Below are positions 29,472-38,939 of a DNA stretch of 64,000 bases, piece by piece. This DNA comes from Alphaproteobacteria bacterium. Lineage in GTDB: Bacteria > Pseudomonadota > Alphaproteobacteria > Sphingomonadales > Sphingomonadaceae. The notes below the pieces were generated by a model that had not been told where the DNA came from, did not search any database, and saw only the letters and a list, made by a program, of their open reading frames with translations. Position numbers and translations under genes: made by a program. How positions within the stretch are numbered: position 1 is the stretch's first letter; the number at the start of each line of letters is the position of its first letter. Location: contig JAUHYZ010000005.1 in assembly GCA_030426245.1 (NCBI GenBank), positions 52,052 through 116,051 of the forward strand, in the 5' to 3' direction.

Positions 29472-30659
29472 TCAGCGGCTACGCTCAATAGTCTGTAGTT
29501 TGACGGTCACAACTGTCCCCTGACCTTTCTTGCTTACGATGTCGAGGCGGCCTCGGTGACGCTCCACGATATGTTTGACGATCGCGAGCCCAAGCCCCGT
29601 TCCGCCCGCAGCACGGCTGCGTCCCGGGTCGGTGCGATAGAAGCGCCGAGTCAGATGCGGGATATGTTCGGGATCGATACCTTCGCCGTGATCGGTGACC
29701 GTGATCGTCGCGCGATCACCGTCCTCCCGATTTACGACAATTTCCACAGGATGATCGTCAAAACCGTATTTGAGGCCGTTATCGACCAGATTGCGCACCA
29801 GCTGTTCGAGTTGCTGGCGATCGCCCCGAACCATGATTTCCTCTTCCGGCGCGGTCACCTGGATGCGCGACTTGTCCTTGGGCGCTCCTGCTTCCTTGGC
29901 CGCCTTGGCCACCAGCTTGCTCAAATCGATCGGTTCGTCGGGTTGTTCGTGTTTCTCGGCCTCGATTCGCGAAAGCGACATGAGGTCGCTGACCAGGCTT
30001 TGAAGTCTCCGCGCCTCTCTCAGGACTGTTTCGAGAAATTTGTTCGTGATCTCCGGTTCGACCGGTTCGCCAGGCTCGGTGAGCGTTTCGACATATCCGA
30101 TAATGGAGGCGAGGGGAGTGCGCAGCTCGTGGCTGGCATTGGCGACGAAATCGGTATGGGCACGGCTGATATCCGCCTCGGCCGTGCGGTTGTGGAGTTC
30201 TATGACCCAGTATCGCTCGTTTATGGCGTGGCGGGTAACCTGCCAGATGCTGCGCGGCGTAGTGAGCCCCTGGATTGTCACAGATCCGCCGCGTTTGCGA
30301 TCGAGCAGGCGAACGGCCTGGGGATGGCGCAGGGCCACGCGGGCATCCTGGCCGACAATGTGTTTGCCAAAGACCACGCGGGCAGCAGAATTTGCAATGA
30401 TCACGCGGTTTCGGTCCAATAGCATGAGCGGAAGGCTGAACTGCTCGATCAGATCGCGCATCCCGTCGCGCGTGAGCTGAACACTGTCGGTTTGCTGTTG
30501 CACCTGCTGGGGTTCGGGCCTGACGATCCAGAGGGATCCGATCCACAGCAGCATCACGGCGGCCACCAGCAACGGGTTTGCGCCTGCAACCAACATGCCG
30601 ATGCCGGAAAGTCCGGCAATTATGATGCCGGGCCAGGGCAGGGTGCGGGGCTCGCTCAT
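29472..30659 (-). CDS. phoR: Phosphate regulon sensor histidine kinase PhoR
   Basis: Sensor kinase that phosphorylates PhoB under phosphate limitation. 395 residues: an N-terminal hydrophobic region with two membrane segments, a PAS-like domain (about residues 75-165), the H box FVANASHELRTPLASIIGY, N box RNLVDNGLKYG and G boxes DHGEGIDPEH and GGTGLGLAIVKH. It is the first gene on the strand and is followed by the Pho box and pstS, so it may be expressed apart from the Pst operon. The arrangement phoR-pstSCAB-phoU-phoB is common in alphaproteobacteria. Confidence 0.94.
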   Translation of the reverse strand: MSEPRTLPWPGIIIAGLSGIGMLVAGANPLLVAAVMLLWIGSLWIVRPEPQQVQQQTDSVQLTRDGMRDLIEQFSLPLMLLDRNRVIIANSAARVVFGKHIVGQDARVALRHPQAVRLLDRKRGGSVTIQGLTTPRSIWQVTRHAINERYWVIELHNRTAEADISRAHTDFVANASHELRTPLASIIGYVETLTEPGEPVEPEITNKFLETVLREARRLQSLVSDLMSLSRIEAEKHEQPDEPIDLSKLVAKAAKEAGAPKDKSRIQVTAPEEEIMVRGDRQQLEQLVRNLVDNGLKYGFDDHPVEIVVNREDGDRATITVTDHGEGIDPEHIPHLTRRFYRTDPGRSRAAGGTGLGLAIVKHIVERHRGRLDIVSKKGQGTVVTVKLQTIERSR

Positions 30660-30813
30660 GGTGCAAGGCGCTTAGCCGCGCCGGGCCCGCTTCGCCAGTG
30701 GCAACGCAGCCTTGTCATAAATCCTTGGGCAAAGAGATAATTGAGGCACAAGATGGGGCGACGCGCATTGGTCTGTTGTAAATCGCAAAATAATGAGTGG
30801 GGCAGCTTAGTCG

Positions 30814-32073
30814 ATGGAACTTCTATATATTCTCCTGATCGTTCTGGCCGCAACCAGGCTGTGCGGGGAAATTGCCGAGCGCCTGGGGCAGCCTTCGCTG
30901 GTAGGGGAGATTGTCGGCGGCATCCTGCTGGGTATCGGGATCACATGGTTCTCGGCTGACCTGCCCATTCTGCGCCGGGCAACGGAGAACGAAGCCTTCG
31001 TTGCGCTCACCGAACTTGCGATCTTTTTCCTCATGCTTCTCGCCGGGATAGAGCTCAAGCCGCAGAAGCTCGCCGAAGCGGGTGTGAAGTCGTTCGCCAT
31101 CGCCTCTGGGGGCTTTTTCGTGCCGCTTGCCCTCGGCTTCGGCCTGGCATGGTTCTTCATGCCGGAATCCGATCTCAAACTTGCACAATCCTTGTTCGTC
31201 GGCACAGCGCTGGCCATCACCGCAATTCCGGTCGCAGTCAAAATTCTCATGGATCTGGGTAAGCTGCAGACCGAGACCGGCAATCTGATTGTTTCGGCCG
31301 CATTGTTCGACGACGTGTTCAGCCTGATTCTCCTGGCTGTTCTGCTGGCGATCATCGGGACGGGCGGCATACCGTCTTTCGGCGAATTCGCGTCCATCAT
31401 CGGCAATGTTGCGATATTCTTCGCCGTCACCGTCGTGATCGGGCTGTATATCATTCCGAAGGTCGGGCGCTGGATCAGCGAGACCCACAGCCCGGAATTC
31501 GAAATGAGCGCGATCCTGCTCTATGCGCTGGGATATTCCTATTTCGCGGAACTGATGGGGCTCCACTTCATCCTGGGCGCGTTTCTGGCGGGGTTGTTTT
31601 TCAACCGGACCACAGTCGACCGAAAAGTGTTCGAAGACGTCCAGGCGAAGGTTTCGGGAATAACCAGCGGGTTTCTCGCCCCGATCTTCTTCGCATCGAT
31701 CGGCATGCATCTGGACCTGTCGGCAGTCACGGCCATACCGCTATTCGTAGTTCTTCTGCTGATCATCGCCTTTGGCGGAAAGATGATTGGGGCCGGCATA
31801 CCCGCATACTGGCTGGGTGTCGGCCGTAACGGAGCGTTGGCCATCGGCGTGGCGATGAGCGCGCGCGGCGCGGTCGAACTGATCATCGCCGATATCGCCT
31901 TGCGCGGAGGCGTGTTCTCCACTCCTGACCCCGCGCCGCCCATCGTGGCCAATCTGTTCTCTGCCGTGGTGATCGTTGCGGTCGTGACCACTCTGGCCAC
32001 GCCAATTCTGCTGCGCAGCCTGCTGGGCCGGGGCGGGAACGACGATGTAGCCCAAGAGGACACCGAAAAATAG
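30814..32073 (+). CDS. Cation:proton antiporter, CPA2 family
   Basis: Inner-membrane Na+/H+ or K+/H+ exchanger (Kef/NhaS-like, Pfam Na_H_Exchanger). 419 residues with about twelve membrane helices. Visible signatures are RLGQPSLVGEIVGGILLG at the N-terminus, ALAITAIPVAVKILMDLG and ALFDDVFSLILLAV (the conserved acidic pair region), and GVAMSARGAVELIIADIAL. There is no RCK or TrkA-N domain at the C-terminus. It is the last backbone gene before the integrated element: its stop codon lies 12 bases before the left copy of the 19-bp repeat. Ion specificity cannot be read from the sequence. Confidence 0.9.
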   Translation: MELLYILLIVLAATRLCGEIAERLGQPSLVGEIVGGILLGIGITWFSADLPILRRATENEAFVALTELAIFFLMLLAGIELKPQKLAEAGVKSFAIASGGFFVPLALGFGLAWFFMPESDLKLAQSLFVGTALAITAIPVAVKILMDLGKLQTETGNLIVSAALFDDVFSLILLAVLLAIIGTGGIPSFGEFASIIGNVAIFFAVTVVIGLYIIPKVGRWISETHSPEFEMSAILLYALGYSYFAELMGLHFILGAFLAGLFFNRTTVDRKVFEDVQAKVSGITSGFLAPIFFASIGMHLDLSAVTAIPLFVVLLLIIAFGGKMIGAGIPAYWLGVGRNGALAIGVAMSARGAVELIIADIALRGGVFSTPDPAPPIVANLFSAVVIVAVVTTLATPILLRSLLGRGGNDDVAQEDTEK

Positions 32074-32085
32074 CGAATGTTGAGC

Positions 32086-32104
32086 TGGTGACCCCTACGG
32101 GAAT
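32086..32104. repeat. Left attachment site (19-bp copy of the tRNA-Glu 3' end)
   Basis: TGGTGACCCCTACGGGAAT is identical to bases 63888-63906, which are the last 19 bases of tRNA-Glu(CTC) read on the plus strand, CCA included. Identity stops sharply on both sides (C versus T before, A versus C after). It is followed by about 100 very AT-rich bases (32105-32208), a common feature of att arms, in which I see no gene. Confidence 0.9.
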
Positions 32105-32208
32105 AGACAAATTGAATTAATATATTGAATTATAATCATAATTTCTGGATTTTCGTTATGAAGAACCAATGTTTGTACCATCACACATCACACTAAAAAC
32201 CGCGAAGG

Positions 32209-32985
32209 TTAATTAACGGCCAAGCGACCTGAAATAATATCCATGATCTCGGAATTGACTTCCCGAAGCAGCTTGAGCGCCTGCGCTTTCTTTTTGGTAA
32301 AGCGGGCGACTGGCATTGGCAGGGAAAGGCCGTACCAGCTTCCCGCGTCATCTTCGAACGCTATACCGGCGGCGCAAATGCCCTCCGTATGTTCTTCGCA
32401 ATCGACCCCCACGCCGGTCGATTTGGCCTCTTCGATGCCGGCGAGGAGTGCATCGAAACTGGTGAGTGTCTTGGGCGTTCGCCCTTCATATTTTTCACCA
32501 AGGCGGCGGACAATCTCATCGGGTGTCAAGGTCGCGAGATAGGCCTTTCCGACCGACGAACAGTGAAGCGGAAACGCATCGCCCACATGGGATACGGCCA
32601 GAAGCCGCTGATTGCCGACAACTTGTTCCAGGAAGACGATATTCGTGCGCTGAATGCTGGAAAAGTCGACGGTTTCCTGGAGTTCGGCGGAGAGCCTTTC
32701 CATGACAGGCCGTACACGGTTGATGATGGCCGGGCGGGCGCGTCCGGCAAGCCGCATGAATTCCGGGCCGAGCGTGATCCTGCCGGCGCCCGTCCCCGTC
32801 ATGACGAGCCCTTCCGCTTCCAGTGCGCCGACCAGCCGCTGAACGGTCGATCGGGGTAAGCTGATCTGCTTAGCGATCTGCCCCAGGCTCATGCCGGACG
32901 AAGCGTCCCCCAATGTTCTCAGCAGTGCCGCCGATCTCGCGACCACGCCGATGCCGGCCTGATTGTCCGAAGCCTTCCCGTTCAA
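32209..32985 (-). CDS. IclR family transcriptional regulator
   Basis: 258-residue regulator with an N-terminal winged helix (MSLGQIAKQISLPRSTVQRLVGALE, partly quoted: ISLPRSTVQRLV) and a C-terminal effector-binding domain (LQETVDFSS, GDAFPLHCSSVGKAYLA, GIAFEDDAGSWYGLSLPMP). The start codon is TTG, preceded by GGGGGAAAGAT. It is the first gene inside the left end of the element. IclR proteins often control aromatic-acid degradation; a target in the minus-strand operon ending at 35602 is an inference. A motif in its own upstream region resembles one before the MFS gene. Confidence 0.92.
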   Translation of the reverse strand: MNGKASDNQAGIGVVARSAALLRTLGDASSGMSLGQIAKQISLPRSTVQRLVGALEAEGLVMTGTGAGRITLGPEFMRLAGRARPAIINRVRPVMERLSAELQETVDFSSIQRTNIVFLEQVVGNQRLLAVSHVGDAFPLHCSSVGKAYLATLTPDEIVRRLGEKYEGRTPKTLTSFDALLAGIEEAKSTGVGVDCEEHTEGICAAGIAFEDDAGSWYGLSLPMPVARFTKKKAQALKLLREVNSEIMDIISGRLAVN

Positions 32986-33077
32986 ATCTTTCCCCCTGAA
33001 AACGCATTAATGTCCAGCTCAATGAGCCATATTGTACCGCAAATCTAGTATTAAGCGCATCATTTATCCATTGCCGA

Positions 33078-33947
33078 TCATTCCAGCGTTTTACGGGCAG
33101 TCTCTATAATCCAGGCCCGCGTTTTTTTGACATGGGGGAGGTTGCCGATATCTTCACGAAACGACATCCAGTAGTGCCGCCGTCCGCAAAAATCCGGCAA
33201 AAGCCGTGCGAGCCTTGGATCCTTTTCCGCGGAGAATATATGCAGCAGTCCGATTCCGGCGCCATTGGCGATTGCCTCGGTCTGGCTGATCGTTGAGGTG
33301 CTTCGGAAGGAAACCGTTCTTGCATGACCAAGTTCGGCCAGCATCGACAGTTGCGGCATTTCCAGCAGTTCCTCGATGTAGGAAACGAAGCGATGCCCCT
33401 CCAACTGTGCCACGGTCTGGGGGTTCCCGAAACGGCCAAGATAGCCGGGAGAGGCATAAAGGCCAAGGCCGAACCCGGCGAGGCGGCGGGCGATCAGGCG
33501 CTGCTGGACCGGGCGCGAGAGCGTGATCGAAATGTCCGCCTCGCGGTTGACGAGATTGGCCTGCCTGCCTTGCGGAACCAGCTGTATTTCTATTTCGGGG
33601 TGAGCATTCAAAAAATCCGAGACATGCGCCGAAATGACGGCATGGCCGAATGCTTCGGGGCTGGAGATGCGGACGGTGCCGGACCCCGCTGCTCCTTCCT
33701 CGGCCAGTGAAAGTATTTCGTCCTCCATTCGCAGGGCATGGGCATAAGCGCGATGCCCGGCGTCGGTGAGCTTGATGCCGCGTGGTGTCCGTTCCACCAG
33801 AAGGTTGCCCAACCCATGCTCCAGCGCCGATAACCGTCGTCCGACTGTCGCATGATCCATACCCAGGGCTTCGGCAGCGGCAACCATCGTGCCCTTGCGA
33901 CCAAGCGCAACTAGGATCCGCAGATCGTCCCATCTTAGCTTCGACAT
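33078..33947 (-). CDS. LysR family transcriptional regulator
   Basis: About 289 residues. N-terminal helix-turn-helix (RWDDLRILVALGRKGTMVAAAEALG, partly quoted: GTMVAAAEALGMDHATVGRR) and a periplasmic-binding-fold effector domain (VRISSPEAFGHAVI, FLNAHPEIEIQLVP). The internal ATG at 33947 was preferred to the one at 33971 because the family begins near it. It is divergent from mmsA with 83 bases between, so mmsA is the likely target. This subgroup keeps the AT-hook-like RRLSALEHGLGNLLVERTP typical of LysR. Confidence 0.9.
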   Translation of the reverse strand: MSKLRWDDLRILVALGRKGTMVAAAEALGMDHATVGRRLSALEHGLGNLLVERTPRGIKLTDAGHRAYAHALRMEDEILSLAEEGAAGSGTVRISSPEAFGHAVISAHVSDFLNAHPEIEIQLVPQGRQANLVNREADISITLSRPVQQRLIARRLAGFGLGLYASPGYLGRFGNPQTVAQLEGHRFVSYIEELLEMPQLSMLAELGHARTVSFRSTSTISQTEAIANGAGIGLLHIFSAEKDPRLARLLPDFCGRRHYWMSFREDIGNLPHVKKTRAWIIETARKTLE

Positions 33948-34030
33948 TTTTGCACATCCGTTCTCGTACATCTGGAATGGGTTTTACCGGTTAGCAGAGG
34001 CATTAGGCCCCCTGGAACAGGAGGTTTGCA

Positions 34031-35527
34031 ATGCGTTTGATTGAACATTTTATCGATGGAGCGTCTGCCGGTGGCGGACAGCGCAAGTCCGACGTCTTTA
34101 ATCCGAATACCGGAGAGGTTCAGGCACAGCTGATATTGGGAACGCAAAGCGAACTTGATAGGGCCGTGGCCGCGGCGGAGGCCGCCCAGCCCGCATGGGC
34201 AGCCGCGAATCCGCAACGGCGCGCGCGCGTGCTCATGCGGTTCCGGGAGCTTGTCGAGAGCAATATGGAGGAGCTGGCCGCGCTGCTCGCCAGCGAGCAT
34301 GGGAAGGTGATCGCCGACGCCAAGGGAGACTTTCAGCGCGGGTTGGACGTCATCGAATTCAGCTGCGGAATTCCGCATGCCCAAAAGGGAGAATTTACGC
34401 AGGGCGCCGGTCCTGGCATCGACGTTTATTCGATGCGTCAGCCTATTGGCATCGGTGCGGGGATCACGCCGTTCAACTTTCCGGCGATGATCCCGATGTG
34501 GATGTGCGGCCCGGCAATTGCGACCGGTAACGCCTTCATCCTGAAACCCAGCGAGCGCGATCCTTCCGTTCCCATCCGCCTCGCCGAACTTTTCCGGGAA
34601 GCGGGCTTGCCCGACGGAGTATTCCAGGTGGTTCAGGGTGACAAGGAAATGGTCGATGCCATTCTGGATCATCCGGGCATCGGCGCGGTCAGTTTTGTCG
34701 GCAGCAGCGACATCGCCCATTATGTGTATGAGCGAGGCGTGCGCGCCGGAAAGCGGATGCAGGCGATGGGCGGCGCCAAGAATCACGGCATCGTCATGCC
34801 CGATGCCGACATGGAGCAGGTCGTCAACGACCTGTGCGGCGCGGCCTATGGTTCCGCCGGTGAACGCTGTATGGCGCTGCCTGTCGTCGTTCCGGTCGGC
34901 CGGAAAACGGCGGATGAACTTCGCGTACGGCTGATCGAAGCGATCAAATCGCTGCGCGTGGGTGTTTCGACCGATCCGGACGCGCATTTCGGTCCGGTCG
35001 TCACTGCCGTTCACAAGGCGCGTATCGAAAGCTGGATCCAGAAGGGGGCTGACGAGGGCGCGGAGCTGGTCGTTGACGGTCGCGGACTGACGCTTCAGGG
35101 ACATGAGAACGGCTTTTTCGTCGGGCCGACGCTGTTCGATCATGTGACGCCGGCGATGGAAAGCTATCGCGAGGAAATCTTCGGACCGGTCTTGCAGATG
35201 GTTCGCGCCGAGAGTTTCGAGGAAGCGATCAGTCTCCCAAGCCAGCATCAATATGGCAATGGCGTTGCCATATTTACCCGCAATGGCCATGCCGCGCGTG
35301 AATTCGCGCAGCGCGTCAACGTTGGCATGGTCGGCATCAACGTGCCCATTCCGGTTCCCGTCGCCTACCACAGTTTCGGCGGCTGGAAGCGATCTGCCTT
35401 TGGCGATACCAACCAGCACGGCATGGAGGGCGTGCGTTTCTGGACCAAGGTGAAGACCGTGACCCAGCGCTGGCCCGACGGTGGTGCGAGCGGCGATAGT
35501 GCCTTCGTCATTCCCACCATGGGATGA
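34031..35527 (+). CDS. mmsA: Methylmalonate-semialdehyde dehydrogenase (CoA-acylating)
   Basis: Aldehyde dehydrogenase of the MmsA type, converting methylmalonate or malonate semialdehyde to propionyl- or acetyl-CoA with CO2 release. 498 residues; visible are the NAD-binding ITPFNFPAMIPMWM and FILKPSERDP, GGAKNHGIVMPDAD, and the catalytic cysteine in GSAGERCMAL (about C280). A strong AGGAGG site precedes the start. In this cluster it could instead process a semialdehyde from ring cleavage (for instance 4-hydroxymuconic semialdehyde), but the sequence looks like true MmsA. It is convergent with the Rieske gene at 35602. Confidence 0.9.
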   Translation: MRLIEHFIDGASAGGGQRKSDVFNPNTGEVQAQLILGTQSELDRAVAAAEAAQPAWAAANPQRRARVLMRFRELVESNMEELAALLASEHGKVIADAKGDFQRGLDVIEFSCGIPHAQKGEFTQGAGPGIDVYSMRQPIGIGAGITPFNFPAMIPMWMCGPAIATGNAFILKPSERDPSVPIRLAELFREAGLPDGVFQVVQGDKEMVDAILDHPGIGAVSFVGSSDIAHYVYERGVRAGKRMQAMGGAKNHGIVMPDADMEQVVNDLCGAAYGSAGERCMALPVVVPVGRKTADELRVRLIEAIKSLRVGVSTDPDAHFGPVVTAVHKARIESWIQKGADEGAELVVDGRGLTLQGHENGFFVGPTLFDHVTPAMESYREEIFGPVLQMVRAESFEEAISLPSQHQYGNGVAIFTRNGHAAREFAQRVNVGMVGINVPIPVPVAYHSFGGWKRSAFGDTNQHGMEGVRFWTKVKTVTQRWPDGGASGDSAFVIPTMG

Positions 35528-35601
35528 CGACCTGTGGGGGAAGCCGGGTCGGCCTGCACGCTGCCCCGGCACCTTACAAGAGGTCTCCAAACCGCAATAG
35601 T

Positions 35602-36657
35602 TCAAGACGCCGGACTGTTATCCTGTTCTCTCTCATGCGCGATCAGCCGTGCCAGGGTCCGGCGAGCCTTTACTCCGCCAGCATCGCCGCGCAACAGGAC
35701 AGGCTGAAGATCCCAGAAGGTGTCGCCCCCCATCAGCTCATATTGCGCCTTGATCATCGGCTTGTCCTCATTCTCGAAGGCATGGATGAAGCCGGCGCGA
35801 ACCTGATCGGCAAAGACCGGATCATTGCGGCGCGGCCAGGCGGCGGCCCAGAAGTAAAACGTCGCCTCATCGCTTTCGGGCGTGAAAATGTGAAGGGAAG
35901 GCGACTGTATCGCCACATCCTTGGGCTGGCCGGGGTCTGCAACAAGACCCGTCACGGTCATCGCGGCCGGCGGGTCCCAGCGAACATCAACCCAATGATC
36001 CTGTTTTTTGTCGACGACATCGCAGATGATCGAGGTGACATCCGAGGCATAGTCATTCGGGTGGAATATGCGCGTCCATATCCGGTTGCCGTCCTGTTCG
36101 AACTTGCGTTGCCCGATCAGGAAGGCCGATGCATTGAGGCCGGTGTGCAGATAGGCCGCGTGGCTGAGATCGAGAATATTGTCGCTGTAGAGCTCATAAT
36201 GGCCTGCACCATATATGGTCCCGCACGTATATTCGAAGGTCGGATCTTCGAGGAAAGGGAAGTCGGGTATAAGGGATGCATCGGCCCGGTCATTGTCGCC
36301 CGTCCATATCCAGATCAGCCCATATCGCAGATAGACCGGATAGACGGGTACCCCGGTCTTCGGCACGATGTCGTCGTGCGGATTGACAGCGCACCGGCCA
36401 TCGGAGCCGAAGATCAGGCCGTGATAGGGGCATTCGATCCCTTGCTCGACCCGCTTGCCCCGCGCGAGCGGCGCAAATCGATGAGGGCAACGCCCGCCCA
36501 GCGCGTGAATGACGCCCTCATCGTCGCGAAACAAAACAATCGGTTTGGTAATGATGGTCCGACCTAACAGTTCGCTTCCCAAATCCGCGTCCCAGGCGAT
36601 GGGATACCATGCGTTTTCGAGGAAGTTTCCTTTTGCCGTTCGGTTGTCCCGGGCCAT
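35602..36657 (-). CDS. Rieske non-haem iron oxygenase, VanA/DdmC-like
   Basis: Oxygenase component of an O-demethylase-type or ring-hydroxylating system. 351 residues. Rieske centre CPHRFAPL (C57, H59) and CPYHG (C76, H79); mononuclear iron site in SDNILDLSHAAYLHTG, about residues 170-185. It belongs to the single-subunit group of vanillate and dicamba O-demethylases, which need a separate reductase. It is the last gene of an eight-gene minus-strand operon starting at 43828, 15 bases after the TonB receptor gene. No dedicated reductase is in the element apart from the ferredoxin at 46254-46571. The substrate is unknown. Confidence 0.9.
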   Translation of the reverse strand: MARDNRTAKGNFLENAWYPIAWDADLGSELLGRTIITKPIVLFRDDEGVIHALGGRCPHRFAPLARGKRVEQGIECPYHGLIFGSDGRCAVNPHDDIVPKTGVPVYPVYLRYGLIWIWTGDNDRADASLIPDFPFLEDPTFEYTCGTIYGAGHYELYSDNILDLSHAAYLHTGLNASAFLIGQRKFEQDGNRIWTRIFHPNDYASDVTSIICDVVDKKQDHWVDVRWDPPAAMTVTGLVADPGQPKDVAIQSPSLHIFTPESDEATFYFWAAAWPRRNDPVFADQVRAGFIHAFENEDKPMIKAQYELMGGDTFWDLQPVLLRGDAGGVKARRTLARLIAHEREQDNSPAS

Positions 36658-36672
36658 TTGACGATCATCCGA

Positions 36673-38886
36673 TCAAAAGTTCATGCCCACCGACACGCGG
36701 ATCGTGCGCAGCGGCGCCATGGTCTCGAAAGTGCCGACGAAGGGATCGGGGCCGGGGAACCCGAAGTCCGCGCCTTTCGAATTGGTGACATTTTCTGCCG
36801 ATGCATTGAGGAACAAGCCATGCTGGCTCTCCAGCCGGGCATTGAGGGCCAGCGTCGTATATTTGCCCGTCCATAATGCCTCGCCCAACTGGTTGTATTT
36901 TCCGCTGCGATATTTGACCCCAGCGCCCAGCGACAGTTCCAGATCGCCGGTCAGATAGTTCCGCCAGTCTACACGGGAGGTGGCCGAGAAACGTGGGGAT
37001 TGGGCGAGCCGCAATTTGGGACGAAGCTGATTGGCATCGGCATAGGTTGCCGATCCGCTCAGCGTCAGGGCCGGTGTCAGGCGTAGCGTGTAGCTTGTCT
37101 CCACGCCACGCGAACGTGCCCGATCGTTGCTGGAGACAAACAGGCCGGCGGGCGTGAACACGAGCTGCTGTAGGCCGTATACGTCTGTCCAGAAACCCGC
37201 AACATTGAGAGTAAGCAGTCGGTCGAAGAAGTCACCCTTGAAGCCGAGTTCCCATGCGGTGGCCCGTTCGTTGCCGACAATTGCGTCCTGTTGCGGGTTG
37301 CCAGCGCCGACTGCGGGATCAAACGGGATGGTGTTGAACTCGCCATAGCCGCCTGCCTTGCCGCCGCGCGAGACCGATGCATAGGCCATGAGATTATGCC
37401 GCAGCTCATATTGCGCCGACAGGCTGCCGGAAAACAGGCTGTCCTTTGCCGGTTTCAACGCCTGATAGGGGAAGGGTGCCTGAATGACCGTGTTCCACAG
37501 GGTAAGCGTACCCACGGCTTCACGACCGAAATTGACGCGCTTGCGCTCATGCGTGTAGCGACCGCCAATGTTGATCGTCAGTGCGTCGGTCGGCTTCCAG
37601 CTCAGCTGGCCAAATACCGAATAGGCGTCCGTCTTCTGATTGAACGTATTGGTGAAAGAGCCGTTGAAAAGCTGTCCTGAAAGCGGATCAGGCGGAGGAG
37701 GAAAATCAGGAATGCCGTAGATATTGCGCTGAACCTGATCCCATTTGCTGTAAAAATAATAGACGCCTGCAATATAATCGAGCCGGTTGTTACCATCCGA
37801 CGCGATCCTCAGTTCCTGCGAATATTGCTCATAATCCTCGGCACGTAGGAACAGGTTGGCGTCCTTGTTGTCGAAGTCGAAATCGGCATTGTTGACGTTA
37901 CTGAACCAGGCCGCCGACGTGATGGAGGTCAGCGTTGCGGAGCCCAGATCAATATTCACCGTTAGGACCGGCAGGTCGACCTTCGTACGATAATAATCGT
38001 CGCCGCCATGGAGTTCGGGGCTTGAGCTGTACGAGGCTTTCGTATCGTCGAAATTGGACTCGCCCAGCGCCGGGCCTGCACCCAGACCGAGGGCGGACAG
38101 GCCCGGATCGGTGATCTGTGTGGCGCTGCCGACACGCTTGTTGTCCGTGTGCTGATAGCTCAGCAGGATTTCGGTGGCATCGTTCATCTGGAAACGCGCG
38201 ATGGCGCGTATACCCCAGTTGGTGTCCTGCGGAACATGGCGATTGGTCGTCACATTTTCGACCCAGCCGTCATCATGGACATAGCGTCCGGCGATGCGCA
38301 CGCTCATCACGTCGCTAACTGGAATGTTTATCGCGCCATCGGCCATATAGCCGCCATTCTGCAGCTCTCCGCCGACCTCGGCTCGGCCTCCAAATTCGTC
38401 CTTAGGCTGATTGTTCACGACCGACAGGGCGCCAAGCGATGTGTTCTTGCCCAGCAGAGTACTCTGCGTTCCCTTGATCAGCTCGACGCGAGCGGTGTCG
38501 AAGAGGGTCTGTCCGTAAAGCCGAACATTGCCCATGAAGGCACCATCGACAAACATACCGATGGAGTTGTCGAATGCGACGTTACCCGATTGCGTACCGA
38601 TCCCGCGAAAGGTTATGCCGGGAATGTCGCTTGGTGCGCGCGCAAACTCGAAGCTCGGCACCACGGTCGCGAGTTTCGACATCGTATCGGTCTGACGCGT
38701 TTGCAGCGCTTCCGAACCGACGACATCGACCGAAAGCGGAACATCCTGAAGCGATTGAGCGCGCTTTTGCGCAGTGACGATGATCTCCTGCGCTGTGGAG
38801 CCGTAGTCTCCGGTTTGCGCATGGGCTTGATATTGCATGGTCATTGCCAGTGCGGCAGTGCATAGCAAGTAGGCTTTTTCCCTCAT
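36673..38886 (-). CDS. TonB-dependent outer-membrane receptor
   Basis: 737-residue receptor. Signal peptide (MREKAYLLCTAALAMTMQYQAHA), TonB-box-like EIIVTAQKRAQSLQDVP, plug domain with FVDGAFMGNVRL and IKGTQSTLLGKNTSLGALSV (partly quoted), then a beta-barrel that ends in the expected aromatic residue F (RVSVGMNF). The motif AQKRAQSLQDVPLS is typical of sphingomonad TonB receptors of the catabolic type. It sits in the operon immediately before the Rieske oxygenase, so it probably carries the pathway's substrate across the outer membrane. Confidence 0.92.
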   Translation of the reverse strand: MREKAYLLCTAALAMTMQYQAHAQTGDYGSTAQEIIVTAQKRAQSLQDVPLSVDVVGSEALQTRQTDTMSKLATVVPSFEFARAPSDIPGITFRGIGTQSGNVAFDNSIGMFVDGAFMGNVRLYGQTLFDTARVELIKGTQSTLLGKNTSLGALSVVNNQPKDEFGGRAEVGGELQNGGYMADGAINIPVSDVMSVRIAGRYVHDDGWVENVTTNRHVPQDTNWGIRAIARFQMNDATEILLSYQHTDNKRVGSATQITDPGLSALGLGAGPALGESNFDDTKASYSSSPELHGGDDYYRTKVDLPVLTVNIDLGSATLTSITSAAWFSNVNNADFDFDNKDANLFLRAEDYEQYSQELRIASDGNNRLDYIAGVYYFYSKWDQVQRNIYGIPDFPPPPDPLSGQLFNGSFTNTFNQKTDAYSVFGQLSWKPTDALTINIGGRYTHERKRVNFGREAVGTLTLWNTVIQAPFPYQALKPAKDSLFSGSLSAQYELRHNLMAYASVSRGGKAGGYGEFNTIPFDPAVGAGNPQQDAIVGNERATAWELGFKGDFFDRLLTLNVAGFWTDVYGLQQLVFTPAGLFVSSNDRARSRGVETSYTLRLTPALTLSGSATYADANQLRPKLRLAQSPRFSATSRVDWRNYLTGDLELSLGAGVKYRSGKYNQLGEALWTGKYTTLALNARLESQHGLFLNASAENVTNSKGADFGFPGPDPFVGTFETMAPLRTIRVSVGMNF

Positions 38887-38939
38887 GATGATATCCCCTC
38901 AAAGTTAATAATTGTTATACAAATCAATAGTTTATAATA

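Noticed and set aside
33935-35605. 556-codon ORF on the minus strand
   Set aside because: Antisense shadow of mmsA; the plus-strand frame has the catalytic and cofactor motifs.
35524-36567. 347-codon ORF on the plus strand
   Set aside because: Antisense to the Rieske oxygenase gene, whose iron-sulfur motifs are intact.
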